Source of the DNA: an uncultured Candidatus Thioglobus sp.
GTDB lineage: Bacteria; Pseudomonadota; Gammaproteobacteria; PS1; Thioglobaceae
Direction: 5' to 3'
Length of the DNA stretch: 64,000 nt
Assembly: GCA_910595805.1 (NCBI GenBank)
Contig: CAJVCK010000003.1
Span: 1-64,000, forward strand
Below the pieces are notes generated by a model. It did not search any database. It had not been told where the DNA came from and was given only the letters and a program-made list of their open reading frames with translations. The position numbers were made by a program, and so were the translations under genes. Each line of letters opens with the position of its first letter. The first letter of the stretch is position 1. Below, piece by piece: positions 35,715-46,762 of this stretch.

Positions 35715-36902
35715 ATGAACGAAGATTTTCCTCGAATTAAACGCCTACCTGCTTACGTTTTTGCTGTTACTAACGAGCTGAAAGCAGAGGCGCGTGCACG
35801 TGGTGAAGACATTATCGACTTTGGCATGGGCAATCCTGACCAACCAACCCCAGATCATATTGTTGAGAAATTAGTCGAAGCGGCACGACGTAAAGACACA
35901 CACCGTTACTCAACCTCACGCGGAATACCACGTCTTAGACGTGCAATATCCAACTGGTACAAACGACGTTTTGATGTTGATTTAGACCCAGAAACTGAAG
36001 CCATCGTTACCATTGGGTCAAAAGAAGGTTTAGCCAACTTGGCGCAGGCTATTGTCGGCAATGGTGACACAGTGTTAGTACCCAACCCTGCTTATCCAAT
36101 TCACCCCTATGGGTTTGTGATTGCGGGCGCAGACATCCAACACGTGCCCTGTGGGCCAGAAGATGATTTTTTTGCAGAGCTTGAACGCTCAATCAAAAAC
36201 ACCTTCCCTAAACCAAAAATGTTGGTGCTTAACTATCCATCTAATCCGACCACCGAATGTGTTGAGCTAGAATTTTTTGAGCGCGTAATTAATATTGCCA
36301 AAGAACATCAAATTTGGGTAATTCAAGATCTAGCTTACGCTGATATCGTTTTTGATGGTTATATAGCGCCTAGTATTTTACAAGTTGAGGGTGCTAAAGA
36401 CATTGCTGTTGAATTTTTCTCTTTGTCAAAAAGTTACAACATGCCAGGTTGGCGTGTGGGCTTTATGGTTGGCAACCCCACGCTTGTTGGCGCTCTAGCA
36501 AAAATTAAATCTTACCTTGATTACGGCATGTTTACGCCAATTCAGGTGGCGGCCATTGAAGCATTAGAGGGCGACCAAACCTGCGTACAAGAAATATCAG
36601 ATATGTATCAAGATCGTCGCGACGTTTTATGTGACGGCCTACAATCTATTGGCTGGGAGGTCACACCACCCAAAGCCACTATGTTTGTTTGGGCAAAGAT
36701 TCCCGAATTCTACCAAGAACTGGGCTCATTAGAGTTTACTAAAAAACTACTTAAAGTAGCAAAAGTTGGCGTCTCTCCTGGTATTGGCTTTGGTGATTAT
36801 GGTGACAAGTACGTGCGCTTTGGTCTGATTGAAAACGAACATCGCACTCGTCAGGCAGTACGCGGTATTCGAGAAATGTTTAAACAAGACGGATTGCTGT
36901 GA
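35715..36902 (+). CDS. alaC: Pyridoxal-phosphate aminotransferase, AlaC type
   Basis: A 395-residue class I aminotransferase closest in pattern to AlaC, the glutamate-pyruvate transaminase. The N-terminal [31 protein letters not shown], the [17 protein letters not shown] region and the PLP Lys in [16 protein letters not shown] are characteristic. The ATG follows the FKBP stop without a gap and the stop overlaps the next gene start (GTGA). In many proteobacteria this gene precedes homoserine dehydrogenase; here it is followed by a P-loop protein and metA, so a role in amino-acid supply is likely. Confidence 0.9.
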   Translation: MNEDFPRIKRLPAYVFAVTNELKAEARARGEDIIDFGMGNPDQPTPDHIVEKLVEAARRKDTHRYSTSRGIPRLRRAISNWYKRRFDVDLDPETEAIVTIGSKEGLANLAQAIVGNGDTVLVPNPAYPIHPYGFVIAGADIQHVPCGPEDDFFAELERSIKNTFPKPKMLVLNYPSNPTTECVELEFFERVINIAKEHQIWVIQDLAYADIVFDGYIAPSILQVEGAKDIAVEFFSLSKSYNMPGWRVGFMVGNPTLVGALAKIKSYLDYGMFTPIQVAAIEALEGDQTCVQEISDMYQDRRDVLCDGLQSIGWEVTPPKATMFVWAKIPEFYQELGSLEFTKKLLKVAKVGVSPGIGFGDYGDKYVRFGLIENEHRTRQAVRGIREMFKQDGLL

Positions 36903-37735
36903 GGCTGTCAGCCGAACAATTTAAACAAGCAAAAAACAAACGATTAACGCTACTTGGTATGTCGGGTGTTGGTAAAACACATCTGTCAAAATTGCTTAGC
37001 AATAAAGACAAATGGTACCATTACTCAGGTGATTATCGTATTGGTGCCGAATACCTAAACCAGGAAATTCTTGATAATATTAAACACAACATCAGACAAG
37101 ATGAGTGGCTAGGTAGTTTATTAGACAATAACTCTATCAGTATTCAAAATCACGTCACATTTGATAATTTATCGTCCGTTTCTGCTTTTTTAGGAAAAGT
37201 AGGCAATCCAGAGCAAGGCGGCCTGCCAATTGATGAGTTCACTCGCCGTCAAGCCCTGCATAGAGAAGCTGAAGTTAGTGCCATGCTAGATGTGCCTAAA
37301 TTTATTGAAAAATCAGCCCAACAAGGGTTTAGTCACTTTATCAACGACGCCGGTGGCAGCCTGTGTGAACTTGATGATGATAAAGTATACCAAAGCCTAG
37401 CTGACCACACACTTATCCTCTATATTCGGGCTAGTGAAGCAAACAAAACAGCATTGATCGAACGCGCAGAAACTCACCCTAAACCCTTGTATTACCAGGC
37501 TGATTTTTTGAAAGCACAGCTCAACATTTACTTAGCTGAGAATGAGCTAACCTACATAGCACAAATTAATCCTGACGCTTTTGTTGGCTGGGTTTTTCCA
37601 AAACTACTTGAACACAGAGTGCCAAAATATGAAGCCATCGCACAAAAATATGGTTATACCATTGACAGCAAAGACTTATATCAATGTAAAAATTCAGACG
37701 AAGTGTTCGAGCTTATCAACGGGGTGCTCGACTAA
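36899..37735 (+). CDS. P-loop ATPase of unknown function, next to metA
   Basis: A 278-residue protein with a Walker A GMSGVGKT (19-26) in [18 protein letters not shown], and a later strand [18 protein letters not shown] that may carry the Walker B-like acidic residues. The rest resembles nucleoside/nucleotide kinases ([20 protein letters not shown]), but I do not recognise a named family. Similar ATPase genes are known beside homoserine acyltransferase genes in other proteobacteria, as here. The start is GTG, overlapping the alaC stop; the stop overlaps metA (TAATG), so it is tightly coupled. The substrate is unknown. Confidence 0.75.
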   Translation: MRLSAEQFKQAKNKRLTLLGMSGVGKTHLSKLLSNKDKWYHYSGDYRIGAEYLNQEILDNIKHNIRQDEWLGSLLDNNSISIQNHVTFDNLSSVSAFLGKVGNPEQGGLPIDEFTRRQALHREAEVSAMLDVPKFIEKSAQQGFSHFINDAGGSLCELDDDKVYQSLADHTLILYIRASEANKTALIERAETHPKPLYYQADFLKAQLNIYLAENELTYIAQINPDAFVGWVFPKLLEHRVPKYEAIAQKYGYTIDSKDLYQCKNSDEVFELINGVLD

Positions 37736-38790
37736 TGCCGCTAATTGCTCATTCCAATCTGCCATCATTTACACGCCTAGAACAAGAAGGTGAGACTGTC
37801 TTGTCAAAAGATCGTGCTAACCATCAAACCATTCGAGAACTACATATTGGCCTGTTAAACATGATGCCAGACGCAGCCCTTGAAGCTACTGAAAGACAAT
37901 TTTTCCGCCTTATTGGACATTCGAATCAAATTGCACAGTTCTATCTTCACCCATTTACTTTGTCTTCAATTAAGCGTAATGACAAGGCAAAGACGCATGT
38001 TGATACACACTATCAGAGTTTTGATGATATTAAAGAACAAGGCCTGGATGCACTTATTATTACCGGCGCACACATTGAAGAGGCTGACCTAAAAAAAGCC
38101 CCTTTCTATGAACAACTTAAAGAAGTAATTGAGTGGTCATATGACAATGTCACTTCTACTTTGTGTTCTTGCTTAGCCACTCATGCAGTGCTCGAGTTTC
38201 GTTACAGACAAAAACGAACGCCAATTGGTGAAAAATGCTGGGGTGTATTTCCACACCAAGTACTTGATCGTCAACACCCACTTATGAGTGGCGTTAACAC
38301 TTGTTTTGATGTGCCGCATTCGCGTTTTAATGAAATTAAAAAAACACAATTTGACAAAGCAGGTGTCAAGATTTTGGTTGACAGTAAGGTCGGCGCACAC
38401 CTGTGTGTCAGTGAAGACTTGCTCAGGATTGTTTTTTTTCAAGGACACCCAGAATACGATACGATTAGCCTGCTAAAAGAATACAAGCGAGAAATAATGT
38501 CATTTTTAAATAAAGACAGAGAAGATTATCCTTCTTTCCCAAACAACTACTTAAGCCCACAAAACAAAGCCATCTTAAACGAGTTTAAAACCAAACTGCT
38601 TAATGGGGAATTTATAATAAGCGACTTTCCTGAGGCGTTGATTAGTCAAACTCTGGGAAACACTTGGCATGATGCTACTAGCGGCATTATTAACAACTGG
38701 ATTGGCTGTGTTTATCAAGTAACTCACGAAGATATTGATAAACCATTTATGGATGGCATCAATCCGGACGATCCGCTAAATTTAAAATAA
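37735..38790 (+). CDS. metA: Homoserine O-acyltransferase, MetA type
   Basis: A 351-residue MetA-family enzyme acylating homoserine at the first committed step of methionine synthesis. Features are LHIGLLNMMPDAALEATERQF, LIITGAHIEEADL, the nucleophile Cys in STLCSCLATHAVLEF, and the His/Glu pair in FFQGHPEYDTISLLKEYKRE split over the loop. It is longer than E. coli MetA (309) because of a C-terminal extension (about 265-351), as in several proteobacterial homologues. Succinyl or acetyl specificity cannot be read with confidence. No S-box or SAM riboswitch precedes it; it is mid-operon. Confidence 0.9.
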   Translation: MPLIAHSNLPSFTRLEQEGETVLSKDRANHQTIRELHIGLLNMMPDAALEATERQFFRLIGHSNQIAQFYLHPFTLSSIKRNDKAKTHVDTHYQSFDDIKEQGLDALIITGAHIEEADLKKAPFYEQLKEVIEWSYDNVTSTLCSCLATHAVLEFRYRQKRTPIGEKCWGVFPHQVLDRQHPLMSGVNTCFDVPHSRFNEIKKTQFDKAGVKILVDSKVGAHLCVSEDLLRIVFFQGHPEYDTISLLKEYKREIMSFLNKDREDYPSFPNNYLSPQNKAILNEFKTKLLNGEFIISDFPEALISQTLGNTWHDATSGIINNWIGCVYQVTHEDIDKPFMDGINPDDPLNLK

Positions 38791-39806
38791 TGCGCTCAAT
38801 TTCAGAACCACTGCTTAAGTGGTTTGACCAGCATGGGCGGCATTCGTTACCCTGGCAGAGTAGCCCGATCAATATTTACCACGTGTGGCTGAGCGAGATC
38901 ATGCTGCAACAAACACAAGTTAGCACTGTCATTGATTATTTTAATAATTTCATTCGCTTCTTTCCGAATTTGACAGCTCTAGCTAATGCAAGCGAAGACG
39001 CTGTTTTAGCACAATGGGCTGGATTGGGTTATTACGCTAGAGCGCGCAACCTACATAAATGTGCAAAAATTATTATGCAAGATTATCAAGGGGTATTTCC
39101 TGATGATATTAATCATGTCATAGCTTTGCCTGGTATTGGCGAATCAACAGCAGGTGCAATACTGTCAATCAGTTACAACCAAAATCACGCCATATTAGAT
39201 GGTAACGTAAAACGTGTATTATCACGCTACCACCAAGTAAAAGGTCATTATGCTCAGTCTAAAACAATTAAGGCGCTTTGGACATTAGCAAAACAACATA
39301 CACCTAATACACGCAATAACGATTACACTCAGGCCATTATGGACCTCGGTGCCACCCTATGTACGCGCTCTAGACCAGCGTGTGAACGATGCCCTATCCA
39401 ACAAGGGTGCCAGTCTTACCAGCATAATACACAAGCCGAATACCCAAATCCCAAGCCAAAGAAAAACAAGCCCAGTCGTTCGGTTGCAATGTTAATTTAT
39501 CAAAACAAACATAGGCATGTTTATCTAGAAAAAAGACCTTCTAATGGTGTTTGGGGTGGTCTTTGGAGTTTTTCAGAGTGCGAAGACAGTACAACAAAAA
39601 TCACGCAAACTATTGCACAATTCAATAGCAAAGCCTGCATCAATAGAACACTTAGTCCTATTAAACACAGTTTTACCCATTACCACTTAATTATCAACCC
39701 TGTGGTGGTGGATTGTCCAGATCAAGTACGTGGCTTTCGATCAATCAGCCAATTAAAAGTTGGTGTGCCAACACCAGTAAATAAAATCCTAGCTCAATTA
39801 GATTAA
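38790..39806 (+). CDS. mutY: A/G-specific adenine DNA glycosylase
   Basis: A 338-residue base-excision enzyme removing adenine opposite 8-oxoguanine. Catalytic Glu in WLSEIMLQQTQVSTV, the helix-hairpin-helix LPGIGESTAGAILS and catalytic Asp in HAILDGNVKRVL are intact. The 4Fe-4S loop has Cys spacing 6-2-5 (CTRSRPACERCPIQQGC). A C-terminal NUDIX-like 8-oxoG-sensing domain (about 225-338) starts at RSVAMLIYQNKHR. Length is normal. The ATG overlaps the metA stop (TAATG). Confidence 0.96.
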   Translation: MRSISEPLLKWFDQHGRHSLPWQSSPINIYHVWLSEIMLQQTQVSTVIDYFNNFIRFFPNLTALANASEDAVLAQWAGLGYYARARNLHKCAKIIMQDYQGVFPDDINHVIALPGIGESTAGAILSISYNQNHAILDGNVKRVLSRYHQVKGHYAQSKTIKALWTLAKQHTPNTRNNDYTQAIMDLGATLCTRSRPACERCPIQQGCQSYQHNTQAEYPNPKPKKNKPSRSVAMLIYQNKHRHVYLEKRPSNGVWGGLWSFSECEDSTTKITQTIAQFNSKACINRTLSPIKHSFTHYHLIINPVVVDCPDQVRGFRSISQLKVGVPTPVNKILAQLD

Positions 39807-39816
39807 AATAGCCATT

Positions 39817-40740
39817 ATGCAGCTTATTCGTGGTCTTCATAATTTAAAAAAACATTCTGGCAGTGTTGTCACCATTGGTAACTTTGACGGTGTTCATATC
39901 GGCCATGAAAAAATCATCTCAAAACTGGTTGAATCGGCGAAAACTCTAGGGCTGCCTTCGGTGCTTATTTCCTTTGCACCAACGCCACAATGTTTTTTTG
40001 GTCGCGAACAGGCCACCCTTAGCAATTTCAAAGAAAAACATCGACTACTGTCAAAGCTTGGTGTCGATGAACACTTGTTAGTTTATTTTGATCGATCGTT
40101 CTCTGAGATTAAAGCTCAGGACTTTATTCAAAAAGTTTTAATAGACAGTCTCAATATGAAACATTGCTTAATTGGCGATGATTTTCGCTTCGGTAAAAAC
40201 CGACAAGGAGACTTAGTCTTGTTACAAAGCCTGTCAAAAACCAAAGGATTTAGCGTGGAAAGCACTCAAAGCATCTTATGTAATGACTCGCGCGCAAGCA
40301 GTTCAGAGGTTCGAGCGCTATTATCTCAGGGAGATTTAGTTGGTGCAGCGCAAATGCTGGGGCGAGAATTTTCAATCTCAGGCAAAATCATACATGGCCA
40401 ACAAAAAGGTAGAACCATTGGATTTCCTACGATCAACATCCCTATTAAACGAAAAATTAGCCCAATTTTAGGGGTGTTTGCGACCATTGTCGAGGTTCAA
40501 GGTGTGACTTATCGGGGAGTGTGTAACATTGGAAACCGACCAACCATTAACGGCACAAAAACCTTGTTAGAGGTTTTCTTATTTGATTTTAACCAAGAAG
40601 TCTATGGGTATGAAGCTAAAGTTGTCTTCAAGCATAAAATTAGAAAGGAAAAAAAATTTGATAGCTTTGAAGCATTAAAACAACAAATAAAGCATGACGT
40701 TGAAACTGCTAAAATATTTTTCAATCAACTTTCTGAATAA
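39817..40740 (+). CDS. ribF: Bifunctional riboflavin kinase/FMN adenylyltransferase
   Basis: A 307-residue enzyme converting riboflavin to FMN and FAD. The N-terminal adenylyltransferase domain (1-180) shows VVTIGNFDGVHIGHEKII and IGDDFRFGKNRQGD; the C-terminal kinase (about 183-305) shows IIHGQQKGRTIGFPTINI and GVCNIGNRPTINGTK. Only 10 bases separate it from mutY, so there is no room for an FMN riboswitch. Its FAD supplies the ApbE substrate and several flavoenzymes in the window. Confidence 0.96.
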   Translation: MQLIRGLHNLKKHSGSVVTIGNFDGVHIGHEKIISKLVESAKTLGLPSVLISFAPTPQCFFGREQATLSNFKEKHRLLSKLGVDEHLLVYFDRSFSEIKAQDFIQKVLIDSLNMKHCLIGDDFRFGKNRQGDLVLLQSLSKTKGFSVESTQSILCNDSRASSSEVRALLSQGDLVGAAQMLGREFSISGKIIHGQQKGRTIGFPTINIPIKRKISPILGVFATIVEVQGVTYRGVCNIGNRPTINGTKTLLEVFLFDFNQEVYGYEAKVVFKHKIRKEKKFDSFEALKQQIKHDVETAKIFFNQLSE

Positions 40741-40752
40741 TAAATAATTCTT

Positions 40753-41517
40753 ATGTACGCTAGTCAATTAAAAAATAGCTTGTTAAGACTGCATAATAAC
40801 AAGGCTTTCGAATTTAGCGTTATCGGCGTCATTATTCTATCGTCTTTATTAATAGGTGTTAAGACCTACGATATTAATCCAAACTATTTATTATTATTGG
40901 AAATTTTAGATATTGGAGTAACCATATTCTTTCTAACTGAAATCAGTCTTAGATTTATCACCACAGTCAATAAGAAACGCTTCTTTCATAATGCATGGAA
41001 TGTTTTCGATACATTTATTGTTATTGTTAGCCTGATTCCAGTAGACCAGAGCGAATACGCGCTACTTGCCCGATTAATTAGAATTTTTCGGGTTTTACGT
41101 TTAATCAGTGCCATTCCAGAATTACGCTTATTGGTTAACGCTCTTATTAAAGCACTCCCGTCCATGGGCTATGTATTGTTACTCATGTTTATTTTATTTT
41201 ATATATATGCGGCAATTGGTAGCTTTATTTTTGAATCTATTAATCCTACTTTATGGGGAGATATTGCTATTGCCATGCTAACATTGTTTCGTGTGGTCAC
41301 CTTTGAAGACTGGACTGATGTTATGTATGAGACCATGAAAGTACACCCATGGTCATGGGCATACTATCTATCATTTATCTTTTTTAACGCTTTTGTATTT
41401 CTAAATATGATGATTGGTATTGTTATTGACAAAATGCAACAAGAGCATAATCACGAAGAAGATATCAGTCAAAGATTGAAACGTATTGAAGAAAAGCTAG
41501 ACCAGCTTCCAAGATAA
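40753..41517 (+). CDS. Voltage-gated cation channel, BacNav-type, with an EDWTD filter
   Basis: A 254-residue single-domain six-helix channel that should form a homotetramer. S1 is at about 20-37, and S4 is [20 protein letters not shown] with Arg107, 110, 113 and 116 at every third position. The pore loop has the filter TFEDWTD (183-189), then S6 and a C-terminal coiled coil (about 227-254, [20 protein letters not shown]). NaChBac-type channels have TLESW; the extra acidic residues at 186 and 189 resemble positions that confer calcium selectivity in engineered CavAb (DDWSD). It is adjacent to ribF by operon position only. Overlaps pyrC 3' end by 21 bases. Confidence 0.9.
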   Translation: MYASQLKNSLLRLHNNKAFEFSVIGVIILSSLLIGVKTYDINPNYLLLLEILDIGVTIFFLTEISLRFITTVNKKRFFHNAWNVFDTFIVIVSLIPVDQSEYALLARLIRIFRVLRLISAIPELRLLVNALIKALPSMGYVLLLMFILFYIYAAIGSFIFESINPTLWGDIAIAMLTLFRVVTFEDWTDVMYETMKVHPWSWAYYLSFIFFNAFVFLNMMIGIVIDKMQQEHNHEEDISQRLKRIEEKLDQLPR

Positions 41518-42528
41518 TTCTTGACCAGCCATAAATGGGATAATCACAGATCCTGCATATTCATAACTCTCTGGAACCAACCAACTCTCCTTTAACAAGG
41601 TGATTGTATTTGTATTTCTTGGCAGGTTATAAAAATCTGGCCCGAATTTTGAAGAAAATCCTTCTAGCTTATCGAGCGCATCACGTGACTCAAAGGCAGT
41701 TGCATATAATTCGATCGCACAATGGGCGCTTAATATTCCTGCACAGCCACACGCCGATTCTTTAGCGTCTTTTGCATGGGGCGCTGAATCAGTGCCTAAG
41801 AAAAATTTAGGATTGCCACTGGTTGCCGCATCCAGTAAAGCTAACTGATGTGGGTTTTCTCGTTTTAAAATTGGCAAACAAAAGTAATGTGGCTTAATGC
41901 CTCCAACCAGCATATCGTTTCGGTTAGCCAATAAATGATGTGGGGTGATTGTGGCAGCCACACGCTGACTTGCAGATAAAACAAAGTCTACTGCGTCTTT
42001 GGTGGTGATGTGTTCAAACACAACCTTTAGTTCTGGAAAGTCTTGGATAACTTTGACCAATATTCGCTCAATAAAAACCGCCTCCCGATCAAAAATATCA
42101 ATAGCGGCATCGGTTACTTCTCCATGCACCAATAAAGGCACGCCTAATTGTTGCATTTTTTCTAGCGCAGGATAGATGTTACTAACATTTGTAACACCGC
42201 TGTCTGAGTTAGTGGTAGCACCTGCAGGGTAAAGTTTAGCTGCCACCACCAAGCCACCATCAACCGCTGTTTGAATTTGTTTTGGTGTGGTTTTGTCTGT
42301 TAAATACAAAACCATCAGTGGCGTGAAGTCACACTCTACTGGCAGGGCCGCCATAATTTCTTGATAATATTGTTGTGCTTGAATAGCATTACTAACAGGC
42401 GGTGTTAAGTTGGGCATAATAATAGCTCTACCCATTTGTGCGGCTGTCATGCCAACAACTGACTTAAGCGCCTCACCTGAGCGCACATGCAGGTGCCAGT
42501 CATCTGGGCGAATTATCTCAAGCCGCAT
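41497..42528 (-). CDS. pyrC: Dihydroorotase, class II (PyrC)
   Basis: A 343-residue zinc amidohydrolase closing carbamoyl-aspartate to dihydroorotate, of the E. coli homodimer type (348 residues). The metal motif DWHLHVR (11-17), the carboxylated Lys region [15 protein letters not shown], the metal His residues in LLVHGEVTD and [13 protein letters not shown], and the catalytic Asp in [16 protein letters not shown] are present. Last of secA-anmK-pyrC; the start overlaps anmK by 11 bases. It is the third pyrimidine gene in the window, together with pyrB and pyrD, all scattered. Confidence 0.96.
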   Translation of the reverse strand: MRLEIIRPDDWHLHVRSGEALKSVVGMTAAQMGRAIIMPNLTPPVSNAIQAQQYYQEIMAALPVECDFTPLMVLYLTDKTTPKQIQTAVDGGLVVAAKLYPAGATTNSDSGVTNVSNIYPALEKMQQLGVPLLVHGEVTDAAIDIFDREAVFIERILVKVIQDFPELKVVFEHITTKDAVDFVLSASQRVAATITPHHLLANRNDMLVGGIKPHYFCLPILKRENPHQLALLDAATSGNPKFFLGTDSAPHAKDAKESACGCAGILSAHCAIELYATAFESRDALDKLEGFSSKFGPDFYNLPRNTNTITLLKESWLVPESYEYAGSVIIPFMAGQELSWKLV

Positions 42529-43579
42529 AAATAGCTCCTAGTATTCTCGCGCCTTTAGCGCCTGTCACTGATGGCAAATTAGATGTTTTTCCTGCTAAGG
42601 TTTGTTGTGCAAAAAAACCAAAAGCAGCTGCCTCCACATAATCAACCGGCATGCCTAAATCATCGGTAGTAAAGATCTCGCTATGAGGGTTTAAGCAAGC
42701 CAAACGTTCAACTAAAAATAAATTATGCACACCGCCGCCACAAAGATATACATCTACGCCTTGGGCGATCTGTTGACTAATACTCATAGCTGTTAATTCT
42801 ACCAAAGTTCTTTGTACATCGACAACGCTTTCGTTGCCAGTCAAATGCGACTCAAGCCAAGCTAGATTAAAATACTCTGGTCCTGTACTTTTTGGCGCCG
42901 GCTCTTTAAAATAATCATCAGCTAATAGGGCGTTTAATAATTGCTCATCAGCAAGGCCGGATCTTGCCCAAATACCCCCTCTATCAAAATCCAATTGTTT
43001 AGATTTTTTAACCCAATTGTCCAACAAAATGTTGGCAGGGCCGGTATCAAAACCAATAACCGAATCTTTTGAGACTTGTGTTAGGTTGGCAATGCCGCCC
43101 AGATTAATCACAACACCTTCTTTATCTGTTAATAAATGCTGGTGATAGGCTGGTGTCAGCGGCGCACCCTGGCCTGCAGCGGCAATATCATTCATGCGAA
43201 AGTCACTGACTACAGCAATGCTACAACGCTCTGCAATAATGGCACCATGTCCTATTTGCATAGAATACTCACCGCCTTGGTGAAAAATGGTTTGGCCATG
43301 CGAACCAATAACCAGCACTTCTTCTGTAGAAATATTAGCACCTTTAAGCAAAACATCAACAGCATCGGCAAAAAAATGTGCAACTTGTGTGTCAATATCT
43401 GCCAGATCTTTTAAGTGCGTTTGTCCATCTTGGGCCAGCACTTGAAGTTTTTGCTTTAGCGACTCTGGGTAAGGCAAGTAGGCGTGTGCCAGTAGATGTG
43501 TTGCTTTTGCATCAATCAAAGCTGCATCAACACCGTCCATACTGGTGCCAGACATAAGGCCGACAGCAAGGTTAGCCAT
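42518..43579 (-). CDS. anmK: Anhydro-N-acetylmuramic acid kinase
   Basis: A 353-residue sugar kinase of the hexokinase/actin fold that recycles 1,6-anhydro-MurNAc, the product of lytic transglycosylases such as MltB encoded at 6.3 kb. N-terminal [18 protein letters not shown] binds [27 protein letters not shown] and YLCGGGVHN are further ATPase motifs. The start is taken at the ATG at 43579, within the secA stop region (8-base overlap), ten codons inside the longest frame, because it gives the conserved [13 protein letters not shown] beginning. Confidence 0.95.
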   Translation of the reverse strand: MANLAVGLMSGTSMDGVDAALIDAKATHLLAHAYLPYPESLKQKLQVLAQDGQTHLKDLADIDTQVAHFFADAVDVLLKGANISTEEVLVIGSHGQTIFHQGGEYSMQIGHGAIIAERCSIAVVSDFRMNDIAAAGQGAPLTPAYHQHLLTDKEGVVINLGGIANLTQVSKDSVIGFDTGPANILLDNWVKKSKQLDFDRGGIWARSGLADEQLLNALLADDYFKEPAPKSTGPEYFNLAWLESHLTGNESVVDVQRTLVELTAMSISQQIAQGVDVYLCGGGVHNLFLVERLACLNPHSEIFTTDDLGMPVDYVEAAAFGFFAQQTLAGKTSNLPSVTGAKGARILGAIYAA

Positions 43580-46247
43580 GGCAGTTTTTGTATTTTTTAC
43601 CAGAACCACAAGGGCAGGGTTCGTTTCGCCCTACTTTTTCAAACTCTGACTGACCTTCATGTCTAGCCGCCTCAACTTCATGATCATCCACGCCGGTTGT
43701 TCCAATTTCATTATGCTCAGCCTGTGCACCTTCATTGTTTTGTTGTTCCACATCATCAGCACCAGAGTTTTCATTCAACACAACGCTCGATAATGATTTA
43801 ACAATCTCAATATTAATGGTATCTAACAAAGCCTCAAACATGGCAAAAGACTCTCGCTTATATTCTTGCGTTGGATTTTTTTGGGCATAACCACGTAAGT
43901 TAACACTTTGGCGTAGATAATCCATTGCTGCCAAATGCTCTTTCCAAAAATGATCCAAATTTTGTAGCATGACTGCCTTTTCAAATCCACGCATCGACTC
44001 TGTGCCAGCAATTTCTTCTTTATAGTCACATATAGCCCCAAGCCCTTCAACAATTCTACCTTCAAGCTCATCAACATCAATACCTTCATCTAACCATTGC
44101 TGCAGAGGGAAGTCTGCAGCATAGTCTGCCTTTAAGGCGCTGTGCAAACCCTCAACGTCCCAATCCTCTTCAGCTTGCTCAGTCGAAATATAATCCAGAA
44201 ACAAATCGCTAATTACAACCTCTCGAATCTGAATAAAACGATCTTGTACATCATCAACACTCATTAGTTCATCACGCAACTGGTAAATCACCTTACGTTG
44301 ATCGTTAGCAACATCGTCATATTCTAGTAAGTTTTTACGTGCATCGTAATTCATGCCTTCAACTTTTTTCTGCGCATTTTCAATGGCCCGATTGACCATT
44401 TTATGCTCAATCGCTTCACCTTTTTCCATGCCTAATCGCTGCATCATTGCTGCCATTTTTTCACTAGCAAAAATTCGCATCAAGTTGTCTTCAAGTGACA
44501 AATAAAAACGCGTAGAGCCAACATCACCTTGACGACCAGAACGACCACGCAGTTGATTATCTACACGACGAGACTCGTTACGCTCAGTACCTACAATATG
44601 CAAACCACCCGCCTGAATAACTGCATCATGCTGCACTTGCCAATCCTTTTTTTGCTTTTCACTAGCGCCTTCAGTCAATTTACCGCCCAGCACAATATCG
44701 GTGCCACGACCCGCCATATTGGTAGCAATCGTCACTGCGCCCATGCTGCCGGCATTGGCAATAATTTGCGCCTCGCGCTCATGCTGTTTAGCGTTTAAAA
44801 CCTCATGTTTAATTTTTTTCTGTTTTAATAAGTCTGAAATAGCTTCGGAATTTTCAATACTACTGGTACCCACCAAAACTGGCTGTCCAGTTTTTTGACA
44901 GCTTTCTACATCTAGAGCGATAGCTTCTAGCTTCTCTCCTAGAGTTAGATAAATTTGGTCTGACATGTCGTCTCTTGACGACAATTTATTTGGCGGCACA
45001 ACCACTGTTTCTAATCCATAAATATCTTGGAATTCTACTGCCTCGGTGTCGGCCGTACCAGTCATTCCCGAAAGCTTGTTGTAAAGTCTGAAATAATTCT
45101 GGAAAGTAATAGAGGCCAGCGTTTGGTTTTCTTTTTTAATACTCACCCCTTCTTTGGCTTCAATCGCTTGATGAAGCCCCTCTGACCAACGACGTCCTGG
45201 CATGGTTCTGCCAGTAAACTCATCAACAATAACCACTTCGTCTTCTTGAACTATATAGTCTACGTCTTTTTGAAACAAAACATGTGCGCGCAGTGCCGAA
45301 TTAATATGTTGCATGAGCAGAATATTACTAGCATCGTATAGACTGGCACCCTCAGGCAGAGCGCCCGCATTAATAAGCATTTCTTCTGCTTTAGCATGAC
45401 CGTCATCCGTTAAAAACACCTGCTTATGTTTTTCATCAACAGTGTAGTCGCCTGCCTCTTCAATCACAATCTCTTTACCTTCACCGCTTTCTGTTTGTTT
45501 ACTAAAATGAGGAATCATTTGATTAATTGCCTGATAAACCGCTGAATAATCATCAGCGGGGCCAGAAATAATCAACGGCGTTCGAGCCTCATCAATTAGG
45601 ATAGAGTCAACTTCGTCAACAATCGCAAAGTTTAGCTCACGCTGAACTTTTTGATCGGTTGTAAAGGCCATGTTATCTCTTAAATAATCAAAGCCTAATT
45701 CGTTGTTGGTTGCATAAACAATGTCACACGCATAGGCTGATTGTTTGTCTTCTGGTGGCATGCTAGAAGTAACAATTCCGACACTAAGGCCTAAAAAGTT
45801 AAACACTTTACCCATCCACTGCGCATCACGGGCAGCCAAATAATCATTCACTGTAACCACGTGAACGCCTGCGCCGCCGAGCGCATTCAAGTAAGCTGGT
45901 AATGTGGCTACTAGCGTCTTTCCCTCGCCGGTACCCATTTCTGCAATGTTGCCATCATTAAGCACCATACCACCAATCATTTGAACATCGTGATGCCTTA
46001 AACCAAGCACTCTAACGCTGGCTTCTCGAATGACCGCAAATGCCTCTGGCATCAATGAATCCAGAGTAGATTGTTGCTCTAATTGTTGTTTAAAAAATTG
46101 AGTTTTAGCTTGAAGGTCGTTATCGCTTAAAGCCTGCAAACCGGACTCAAAATTATTGATTTTATCGACAGTCTTGTAGAGTGTTTTTATTAGACGGTCG
46201 TTGCGAGAGCCAACAATCTTGGCAACAACTTTATTTATAATGTTCAT
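43572..46247 (-). CDS. secA: Preprotein translocase ATPase SecA
   Basis: An 891-residue motor that pushes unfolded proteins through SecYEG. Walker A GTGEGKTL (105-112), the DEAD-like [16 protein letters not shown], motif [13 protein letters not shown], and arginine-rich [25 protein letters not shown] in pieces are intact. The C-terminal zinc/SecB-binding tail [14 protein letters not shown] is present after an acidic variable linker (about 835-870). Length is as in E. coli (901). It is followed by anmK and pyrC with overlaps. It serves the signal-peptide proteins seen across this window. Confidence 0.98.
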   Translation of the reverse strand: MNIINKVVAKIVGSRNDRLIKTLYKTVDKINNFESGLQALSDNDLQAKTQFFKQQLEQQSTLDSLMPEAFAVIREASVRVLGLRHHDVQMIGGMVLNDGNIAEMGTGEGKTLVATLPAYLNALGGAGVHVVTVNDYLAARDAQWMGKVFNFLGLSVGIVTSSMPPEDKQSAYACDIVYATNNELGFDYLRDNMAFTTDQKVQRELNFAIVDEVDSILIDEARTPLIISGPADDYSAVYQAINQMIPHFSKQTESGEGKEIVIEEAGDYTVDEKHKQVFLTDDGHAKAEEMLINAGALPEGASLYDASNILLMQHINSALRAHVLFQKDVDYIVQEDEVVIVDEFTGRTMPGRRWSEGLHQAIEAKEGVSIKKENQTLASITFQNYFRLYNKLSGMTGTADTEAVEFQDIYGLETVVVPPNKLSSRDDMSDQIYLTLGEKLEAIALDVESCQKTGQPVLVGTSSIENSEAISDLLKQKKIKHEVLNAKQHEREAQIIANAGSMGAVTIATNMAGRGTDIVLGGKLTEGASEKQKKDWQVQHDAVIQAGGLHIVGTERNESRRVDNQLRGRSGRQGDVGSTRFYLSLEDNLMRIFASEKMAAMMQRLGMEKGEAIEHKMVNRAIENAQKKVEGMNYDARKNLLEYDDVANDQRKVIYQLRDELMSVDDVQDRFIQIREVVISDLFLDYISTEQAEEDWDVEGLHSALKADYAADFPLQQWLDEGIDVDELEGRIVEGLGAICDYKEEIAGTESMRGFEKAVMLQNLDHFWKEHLAAMDYLRQSVNLRGYAQKNPTQEYKRESFAMFEALLDTINIEIVKSLSSVVLNENSGADDVEQQNNEGAQAEHNEIGTTGVDDHEVEAARHEGQSEFEKVGRNEPCPCGSGKKYKNCHG

Positions 46248-46367
46248 TAATAGAAATAAAACGTAATTTTAAAAAATGGCTCTATTTTCGCACAGATATT
46301 CTGATACAGACAGTCCTTTACAAGGTCATTTTATGAATTTAAGCATTAACACCTAAGCAGCAAACAC

Positions 46368-46676
46368 ATGCCTTCAAAAAACAACGCCACTAATTTATCA
46401 AGCTTTGTACCCGAAGGCAAACTAGGCGCACTACTTGTCAAAGCAAAAATGTTTAACCAATTAAATGATCAATTACTTGATGTTCTGCCTAAGGATTTAA
46501 AAAAACTCTCATTATGTGCCTTAGAAGATAACACAGCCACTTTTATCACCCAAGATCAAGCAGTGGCTTTCCGCGCCCAAAGGCAACATGATTTATTGCT
46601 TAGCATCCTTAAAGACTTTGACATCCTGTCAAAAACACAAAAAGTGATTATCAAGGTTGATTTGAAAGAATATTAG
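46368..46676 (+). CDS. DUF721/DciA-like protein
   Basis: A 102-residue DUF721-type protein. Recognised by the mixed helix-strand domain (GKLGALLVKAKMFNQLNDQL, SLCALEDNTATFITQDQAVAFRAQRQHDLLL). DciA is the ancestral loader/partner of the replicative helicase DnaB in bacteria lacking DnaC, and in many gammaproteobacteria it lies beside secA, exactly as here (divergent, 120 bases apart). At 102 residues it has just the core, without the long tail of longer DciA forms. Function is inferred from weak similarity plus position. Confidence 0.72.
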   Translation: MPSKNNATNLSSFVPEGKLGALLVKAKMFNQLNDQLLDVLPKDLKKLSLCALEDNTATFITQDQAVAFRAQRQHDLLLSILKDFDILSKTQKVIIKVDLKEY

Positions 46677-46709
46677 AATAATTAACTATTATCCAAAGCT
46701 GATATACAT

Positions 46710-46715
46710 TATAAT
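46710..46715 (+). promoter_or_regulatory. Possible -10 element of petABC
   Basis: TATAAT 48 bases before the petA ATG; the -35 region is weak. An A+T-rich stretch surrounds it, so the exact start is uncertain. Confidence 0.4.
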
Positions 46716-46762
46716 TATTGGGTTTTATTTAAACCTATTCACACACAAAGGACAGTAATCTT

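Noticed and set aside
39790..39820. FMN riboswitch before ribF
   Set aside because: Only 10 bases separate mutY and ribF; there is no space for the aptamer.
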